This document shows, in pieces, positions 60,054-64,000 of a stretch of 64,000 bases of DNA; the stretch's first letter is position 1; the number at the start of each line of letters is the position of its first letter. The stretch is from Burkholderiales bacterium. GTDB lineage: Bacteria; Pseudomonadota; Gammaproteobacteria; Burkholderiales; UBA6910. The stretch is taken from contig BPKG01000001.1 of the NCBI GenBank assembly GCA_026005015.1, positions 749,501-813,500 of the forward strand. The letters are read 5' to 3'. The position numbers and the translations under genes are program-made. The notes beneath the pieces are model-generated. The model searched no databases and was not told the origin of the DNA. It saw only the letters and a program-made list of their open reading frames with translations.

Positions 60054-60280
60054 GGGAATCGCACCGAAGGGCGGCGGGCGAAGGGCGGACGCGCTCCGGT
60101 CTCCGGGATGCGCCAGGCCCGGGTTTCGTCGGTGAGCTGGCGCAGCCAGCTCATGGTGGGCGTGGCCCCGGTTCCGCTGGGATAACAGCGGCCAGCCCGC
60201 GCACCGGGCGCTTCACGCTTTCCGTCGGAAGCCCGCTGCCTCAGACTATACAGCGCCGCAACCGCCCGGAAGGAACCGCC
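60054..60280. other. Intergenic region before the acyl-CoA dehydrogenase gene
   Basis: With the promoter above, this forms a 345-base divergent gap (59936-60280). Apart from the MerR-type promoter I see only the ribosome site GGAAGGAACC just before ATG 60281; no convincing promoter for the dehydrogenase was found. Confidence 0.4.
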
Positions 60281-61918
60281 ATGGCCTTCGTACAATCTCC
60301 GCCCGTCCTCGGCCACCCGTTCGATGACGATTGGATGCTGCGCTCCCACCTGGCCCGGGTACTGCCGCCGGAGGTGCAGGCGGAAGTGATTCCCGGCCTG
60401 CGGGCCCTGGGGGAGATCTGCGGAGCAGAGCTTTACCCGCTCCAACTCGCCGACCGGGTAAACGAGCCGGTGCTGATCCAGTGGGACGCCTGGGGCAACC
60501 GCGTCGACCGGATCGAGCTGACCCGCGTGTGGCAGGCGGCCGAGCGGCTGGCGGCCCAGCACGGGGTGGTGGCCACCGCCTACGAGGCCCGGCACGGGGC
60601 CTTCTCTCGGGTGCACCAGTTCGCCCTGGCCTACCTCTTCGCCCCCGCCACCGACATGTACGCCTGTCCCCTGGCCATGACCGACGGGGCGGCCCGCACC
60701 CTCCTGGAGCTCGACAACCGAGACCTCATCGAGCGGGCGGTGCCGCGCCTCACCAGCCGGGACCCGGCCCGGTTCTGGACCTCCGGCCAGTGGATGACCG
60801 AGCTCACGGGCGGCTCCGACGTGGGCCGCTCGGAGACGGCGGCGCGCCGAGACGCGGACGGCACCTGGCGGCTCTACGGGCGCAAGTGGTTCACCTCGGC
60901 CGTCACCGCCCCAATGGCCCTTGTCCTGGCCCGTCCCGAAGGCAATCCCCCGGGCGGGCGTGGTCTCGCCCTGTTCTACGTCGAAACCCGGGACGCGGAA
61001 GGACGACCGAACCGCCTCCAGGTGAACCGCCTCAAGGACAAGTTGGGAACCCGCAAGCTCCCCACCGCCGAGCTGACCCTGGACGGCACGCCAGCGGTGC
61101 CGGTGGCGGGCCTGGTGGAGGGCGTGCGTAACATCGCCCCCATGCTCAACGTCACCCGGCTGTGGAACAGCGTGAGCGCGGTGGCCTACATGCGCCGGGG
61201 CTTGGCCCTGACCCGGGACTACGCCCGCAAGCGGGTGGCCTTCGGCGCGCCTCTCTGCGATCTGCCCCTGCACGAGGACACCCTGCTCCACCTGGAGGCG
61301 GAGTTCGCCGCCGCCTTCCAGCTGGCCTTTTACCTGGTGGAGCTCAGGGGCCGGCAGGAGGCGGGAGAGATCGGCGAAGCGGACGCTTGGCTCCTGCGGC
61401 TACTCACGCCCATCGCCAAGCTTCTCACCGCCAAGCAGGCCATCGCCGTAGCGAGCGAGGTGCTGGAGTGCTTCGGTGGCGCGGGCTACGTGGAGGACAC
61501 GGGGCTGCCGGTGCTTTTGCGGGACTGCCAGGTGCTTTCCATCTGGGAGGGAACCACCAACGTGCTTTCCCTCGACGCCCTACGGGCGTTGAAGGCGGCG
61601 GGGGGTCTTGCCCCCGTGGAGGACCTGCTGGCCCGACTGCGCCCTGGTGTCCAGGAGGCGGCCCTCCAGCGAGCCCTCGCCTCGGCCGAGGCGGCCCTGG
61701 GTCACGCCCGGCAGTGGCTCGCCCGGGCCGAGCAGAAAGGCCCGCCGGCCCTGGAGGCCGGGGCCCGGCGCCTCGCCATGACCTTGGGGCGGGCCATTGG
61801 GGCCGCCCTTCTCGCCCGCCACGCCCAGTGGTCCCTGGACCAGGAGGGCGACGGCCGGTGCCGGGAGGCGGCCCGGCGCTTTGCCGCCGCCGGGATCGAC
61901 CAGATCCTGGATTTTTGA
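60281..61918 (+). CDS. AidB-like acyl-CoA dehydrogenase
   Basis: 545 residues, intact, of the long AidB/acyl-CoA dehydrogenase group (AidB is about 540). Landmarks: PLAMTDGAARTLLE, WMTELTGGSDVGRSETAARRDADGTWRLYGRKWFTSAV (FAD/substrate region), AMLRVTRLWN-like (NVTRLWNSVSAVAYMRRGLALTRDYARKRVAFG), and ECFGGAGYVEDTGLPVLLRDCQVLSIWEGTTNVLSLDALRAL. AidB of E. coli is linked to alkylation stress and has weak dehydrogenase activity; the AidB DNA-binding C-terminus cannot be judged here. GGAAGGAACC precedes ATG 60281. It is divergent from the ATPase operon and functionally unrelated to it. Confidence 0.9.
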   Translation: MAFVQSPPVLGHPFDDDWMLRSHLARVLPPEVQAEVIPGLRALGEICGAELYPLQLADRVNEPVLIQWDAWGNRVDRIELTRVWQAAERLAAQHGVVATAYEARHGAFSRVHQFALAYLFAPATDMYACPLAMTDGAARTLLELDNRDLIERAVPRLTSRDPARFWTSGQWMTELTGGSDVGRSETAARRDADGTWRLYGRKWFTSAVTAPMALVLARPEGNPPGGRGLALFYVETRDAEGRPNRLQVNRLKDKLGTRKLPTAELTLDGTPAVPVAGLVEGVRNIAPMLNVTRLWNSVSAVAYMRRGLALTRDYARKRVAFGAPLCDLPLHEDTLLHLEAEFAAAFQLAFYLVELRGRQEAGEIGEADAWLLRLLTPIAKLLTAKQAIAVASEVLECFGGAGYVEDTGLPVLLRDCQVLSIWEGTTNVLSLDALRALKAAGGLAPVEDLLARLRPGVQEAALQRALASAEAALGHARQWLARAEQKGPPALEAGARRLAMTLGRAIGAALLARHAQWSLDQEGDGRCREAARRFAAAGIDQILDF

Positions 61919-61964
61919 CCCTTTCTCAACCGCTTGACCCACCTTCGGGACGCCGGGGGTTCCC

Positions 61965-62052
61965 GTTCAGGCCCGGTTCAGCCACGCCGCCCCATTCTTT
62001 CCCCTGGCGCGAGCGCAACCTGCCCGGTTCAAACCTGTTCAGCGGCGGTTCA
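61965..62052 (+). promoter_or_regulatory. GTTCA direct repeats with promoter, OmpR-type regulator sites
   Basis: GTTCA at 61965 and 61976 (11-base step), then at 62027, 62037 and 62048 (10- and 11-base steps). Direct repeats with one helical turn spacing are how OmpR/PmrA-type regulators bind. A -10-like TAGGAT lies at 62065-62070, so the last repeat covers the -35 region. The genes that follow include an OmpR-type response regulator at 63520. Confidence 0.65.
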
Positions 62053-62114
62053 GGAACCGGGGCGTAGGATGCAAGCGTAGAAAACGGGAAAAAGACTGGT
62101 AAAGGAGGCTTGAA

Positions 62115-62441
62115 ATGAAAGGGATTCGCAAGCTCGCCCTGCTGGGATCCGCCCTGGCGCTGGTGGCCGCCCTGGGTGCTCCGGCGGTGGCTCAAGCCGA
62201 CGGCGGAGACTGGCACCCCAAGCACCACTGGAAGCACGACCATTGGAAGAAGCGCCATCACTGGAAGCACCACGACTGGGTGCCTCCCGGGCACCGGTAC
62301 TACCACTATCACTACTACGATTACGGGCCGCCGAGGATCATCTACCGGCCGTACTACAAGGAGTACCACCATTATTACTATCCGCGGCACTACGACCGCT
62401 ACGGCAGTGATTTCACCATCATCTGGCGCGGCAGTTTCTGA
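62115..62441 (+). CDS. Secreted His/Tyr/Lys-rich small protein
   Basis: 108 residues: a signal peptide ending ...PAVAQA, then a mature part rich in His, Tyr, Trp and Lys (HPKHHWKHDHWKKRHHWKHHDW; RYYHYHYYDYGPPRIIYRPYYKEYHHYYYPRHYDRYG). Such RcnB-like/YXWGXW-like compositions are found in periplasmic or surface proteins responding to metals or envelope stress; no defined family is claimed. AAAGGAGG precedes ATG 62115. It is the first gene after the GTTCA repeats. The mature part has no Cys and no membrane helix. Confidence 0.75.
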   Translation: MKGIRKLALLGSALALVAALGAPAVAQADGGDWHPKHHWKHDHWKKRHHWKHHDWVPPGHRYYHYHYYDYGPPRIIYRPYYKEYHHYYYPRHYDRYGSDFTIIWRGSF

Positions 62442-62474
62442 GCCACCCAGCGCGTGAAAAGAAAGGAGGTTGCC

Positions 62475-62993
62475 ATGTGGAAGAAAAAGATCGCTTTGGC
62501 CACGATGCTAACCCTGGCCACCGCCCCGGCCTGGTCCTACGAGGCCTACGAGGACTTCGATTACGCCAAGGTGAAAAGCGTCACCCCCCGCTATGAACGG
62601 ATAAACGTCCCGCGGGAAGAATGCTGGACCGAGCGCGTTCCCGGCGGCTACCGGGAAACCCGCGGGCCCGACAACTACCTCGGTCCCATCATCGGCGGCA
62701 TCGCGGGTGGCCTCCTGGGCTCCACCGTGGGCAAGGGCAGCGGAAAGCATGTGGCCATCGGCGCCGGCGCGGTGGCCGGCACCATCGTGGGCGCGGAGCT
62801 CTCCCGGAACGAGGCCTACGCCTACGAGCCGCCCCACGACGTGCAGCGTTGCCGGGTGGTGGACCGGTGGGAGAAGCGCATCGCGGGCTACGAAGTGACC
62901 TACCAGTACGCGGGCCGCACCTACACCACGGTGCTGCCCTATGATCCGGGCCCCCGCCTGCGGGTGCGGGTGTCCGTGGAGCCCGCCGAGTGA
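62475..62993 (+). CDS. Glycine-zipper 2TM-type envelope protein
   Basis: 172 residues, signal peptide ending ...APAWS. Central glycine zipper: LGPIIGGIAGGLLGSTVGKGSGKHVAIGAGAVAGTIVGAELS, typical of the glycine-zipper 2TM (17-kDa antigen, SlyB-like) family, which inserts in or lines the outer membrane. Flanking regions carry one Cys each (PREECWTERVPGGY; VQRCRVVDRWEKR), probably a disulfide. The C-terminus has an all-beta look (YEVTYQYAGRTYTTVLPYDPGPRLRVRVSVEPAE). AAAGGAGG lies 7 bases before ATG 62475. Followed by a terminator hairpin. Confidence 0.87.
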   Translation: MWKKKIALATMLTLATAPAWSYEAYEDFDYAKVKSVTPRYERINVPREECWTERVPGGYRETRGPDNYLGPIIGGIAGGLLGSTVGKGSGKHVAIGAGAVAGTIVGAELSRNEAYAYEPPHDVQRCRVVDRWEKRIAGYEVTYQYAGRTYTTVLPYDPGPRLRVRVSVEPAE

Positions 62994-62999
62994 AGCCCC

Positions 63000-63042
63000 A
63001 GGCGGCCCGTGGCGGGAGGAAGCCGGCAGGGCCGCCTTTCTG
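63000..63042 (+). terminator. Rho-independent-like terminator
   Basis: GGCGGCCC (63001-63008) pairs with GGGCCGCC (63029-63036), followed by TTTCTGTT, 7 bases after the stop of the glycine-zipper gene. The T run is imperfect, so termination may be partial, letting some transcripts reach the next genes. Confidence 0.7.
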
Positions 63043-63076
63043 TTAAAGTTCGTTTGAACCGCCGGGAGTTGTCCTC

Positions 63077-63454
63077 GTGACGCGGAAAAAAGGGTTGTCG
63101 GCCTCCGCCTGGCTCGCCGCCGGGCTCGGAATCGCCCTGGCGGCGACCGCCGCCTGGGCCGACCACGACCGTTTCGACCCCCGCGATGACCGGTCGGAGC
63201 GCTACCGGCGCTACGAGTCCCGCGAGGTCCCGCCCGGGGACTTCTACCGGGTGGACAGGCGGGACCGGGGCTCCCGTTCCCCCCGGGACGAGGCGGCGGA
63301 GCGGGCCCGTCGGGAGACCGGCGGCCGGGTGCTCTCCATCGAGGAGCGTTCCCGCCGAGACGACCGGGAGGGCTACCGGGTGCGCATCCTCACCCCGGAG
63401 GGGGAGGTCCGCTACTACGACGTGGGCCCGGGCAACGGGCGGGGGAAACGCTGA
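63077..63454 (+). CDS. Secreted PepSY-like small protein
   Basis: 125 residues. The N-terminal signal includes LSASAWLAAGLGIALAATAAWA. A highly charged Arg/Asp-rich linker follows, then EAAERARRETGGRVLSIEERSRRDDREGYRVRILTPEGEVRYYDV, which resembles a PepSY domain half (A...A....GG.V.....E.....Y.V.......G....V..D). PepSY proteins often stand directly before two-component genes and are thought to modulate sensor kinases in the periplasm. ATG 63077 is chosen because it starts the signal peptide. The response regulator follows about 65 bases later. Confidence 0.75.
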   Translation: MTRKKGLSASAWLAAGLGIALAATAAWADHDRFDPRDDRSERYRRYESREVPPGDFYRVDRRDRGSRSPRDEAAERARRETGGRVLSIEERSRRDDREGYRVRILTPEGEVRYYDVGPGNGRGKR

Positions 63455-63519
63455 GCCGTCCCGATGAAGGGACCGGCTCCCCTGCTTTTCCGTCTCGCAA
63501 GGCCGCAAACCTGTCTCAA

Positions 63520-64000
63520 GTGCGCCTCCTGGTCATCGAAGACGAAGCCGACCTGCGCCGCCAGGTGACCGAGCGCCTCGCCCGGGAGGGCTACCAGGTG
63601 GACGGCACCGGCGACGGCGCGGAAGGCCTTTACCTCGCCAGCGAATACCCCTACGACGCGGCCATCGTGGATCTGGGGCTGCCGGGCATCCCGGGGCTGG
63701 AGATCATCCGACGGCTGCGCTCGGGGGGGCGGCTGCTGCCCATCCTGGTGCTCACCGCCCGGGGCCGCTGGCAAGACAAGGTGGAAGGGCTGGAGGCCGG
63801 GGCCGACGACTATCTCACCAAGCCCTTTCAGATGGAGGAGCTGCTGGCGCGGGTCAAGGCCCTGATCCGCCGCGCCGCCGGCACCGCCTCCCAGACCGTG
63901 GAGTGCGGCCCCCTCCGGGTCGATCTGGCCGCCCAGAAGGTGAGCGTGAACGGTGTGGACGTGGACCTCACGCCCTACGAGTACCGGCTCCTGGAATACC
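63520..64000 (+). CDS. OmpR-family response regulator (partial, runs off right edge)
   Basis: 160 codons visible. Receiver domain: VRLLVIEDEADLRRQVTERLAREGYQVDGTGDGAEGLYLASEYPYDAAIVDLGLPGIPGLEIIRRLR, with the phospho-acceptor Asp in IVDLGLPG, VLTAR and LTKPF (conserved Lys). The winged-helix DNA-binding domain then starts (VECGPLRVDLAAQKVSVNGVDVDLTPYEYRLLEY), typical of the QseB/PmrA/PhoP branch. Start is the GTG at 63520 (VRLLVIEDE); no ATG is near. A histidine kinase gene probably follows outside the window. It likely controls the small secreted genes upstream through GTTCA repeats. Confidence 0.92.
   Translation, partial: MRLLVIEDEADLRRQVTERLAREGYQVDGTGDGAEGLYLASEYPYDAAIVDLGLPGIPGLEIIRRLRSGGRLLPILVLTARGRWQDKVEGLEAGADDYLTKPFQMEELLARVKALIRRAAGTASQTVECGPLRVDLAAQKVSVNGVDVDLTPYEYRLLEY

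Overview
The window is GC-rich, densely coded DNA from a Gram-negative bacterium (outer-membrane receptors, TolC-type channels, RND pump). A BtuM-type solitary vitamin B12 transporter, a family I know from Thiobacillus denitrificans and relatives, together with the general gene style points to a betaproteobacterium. I cannot place it more closely. Two exact FNR/ANR-type boxes suggest an organism that can live without oxygen. No rRNA, tRNA, CRISPR array or complete transposase was seen.

Layout. (1) 0-7.7 kb, minus strand: a cobalamin riboswitch followed by btuB, btuM, cobB/cbiA, a BtuF-like protein, bluB, cobO, cbiB and cobD, i.e. B12 uptake, adenosylation and lower-loop assembly. (2) 7.8-15.1 kb: an MBL hydrolase, a small unknown protein, a CDGSH iron-sulfur protein and a RACo-like ferredoxin-ASKHA protein, divergent from a giant multidomain flavoprotein. 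(3) 15.2-18.0 kb: a MarR regulator with a clear operator, a luciferase-like monooxygenase, a palindromic repeat and an arylformamidase-like hydrolase. (4) 18.0-37.1 kb: a copper/metal island on the plus strand, with two multicopper oxidases, cupredoxin, CusF-like protein, DUF302, Met-rich Spy-like proteins, a CPH-type (CopB) P-type ATPase, c-type cytochromes, SCO1, DsbE/TlpA thioredoxins and CcdA, interrupted by small palindromic elements and gene fragments. (5) 37.1-43.7 kb: a tandemly duplicated promoter, a small secreted protein, an RND CBA metal pump and a PII-like protein. (6) 43.7-49.3 kb: an eroded block containing a MerR tail, a P-type ATPase that has lost its catalytic core, a MOT1 permease, an MFS/HEAT pair, and a fluoride-riboswitch operon whose crcB, antiporter and HAD genes are all incomplete. 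(7) 49.4-60.1 kb, minus strand: a compact 12-gene unit behind a MerR-type promoter, headed by a P-type ATPase with YPC in place of CPC and two HMA domains. It also encodes a MerP-like protein, outer-membrane channel, NHL propeller, MacB/Lol-like ABC exporter, MerR regulator, thioredoxin and CcdA-like protein. This is the best candidate for an undescribed system. (8) 60.2-64 kb: an AidB-like acyl-CoA dehydrogenase, then three small secreted proteins and an OmpR-type response regulator, preceded by GTTCA direct repeats that look like its binding sites.

How it fits together. Most of 18-60 kb handles metals at the cell envelope: capture by periplasmic Met/His/Cys-rich proteins, oxidation by multicopper oxidases, thiol/disulfide and copper chaperones, and efflux by P-type ATPases and RND. 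Regulation appears to come from FNR-type, MerR-type and riboswitch signals.

Caveat. Many genes carry single-base frameshifts, often in G/C runs, with intact homologous sequence on both sides. I read most of these as base-level sequence errors and give one merged feature per gene. A second class of damage (internal or terminal deletions at 25.4-25.8, 43.7-44.8 and 48.3-49.1 kb) cannot be explained by single-base errors and is marked as pseudogenes.
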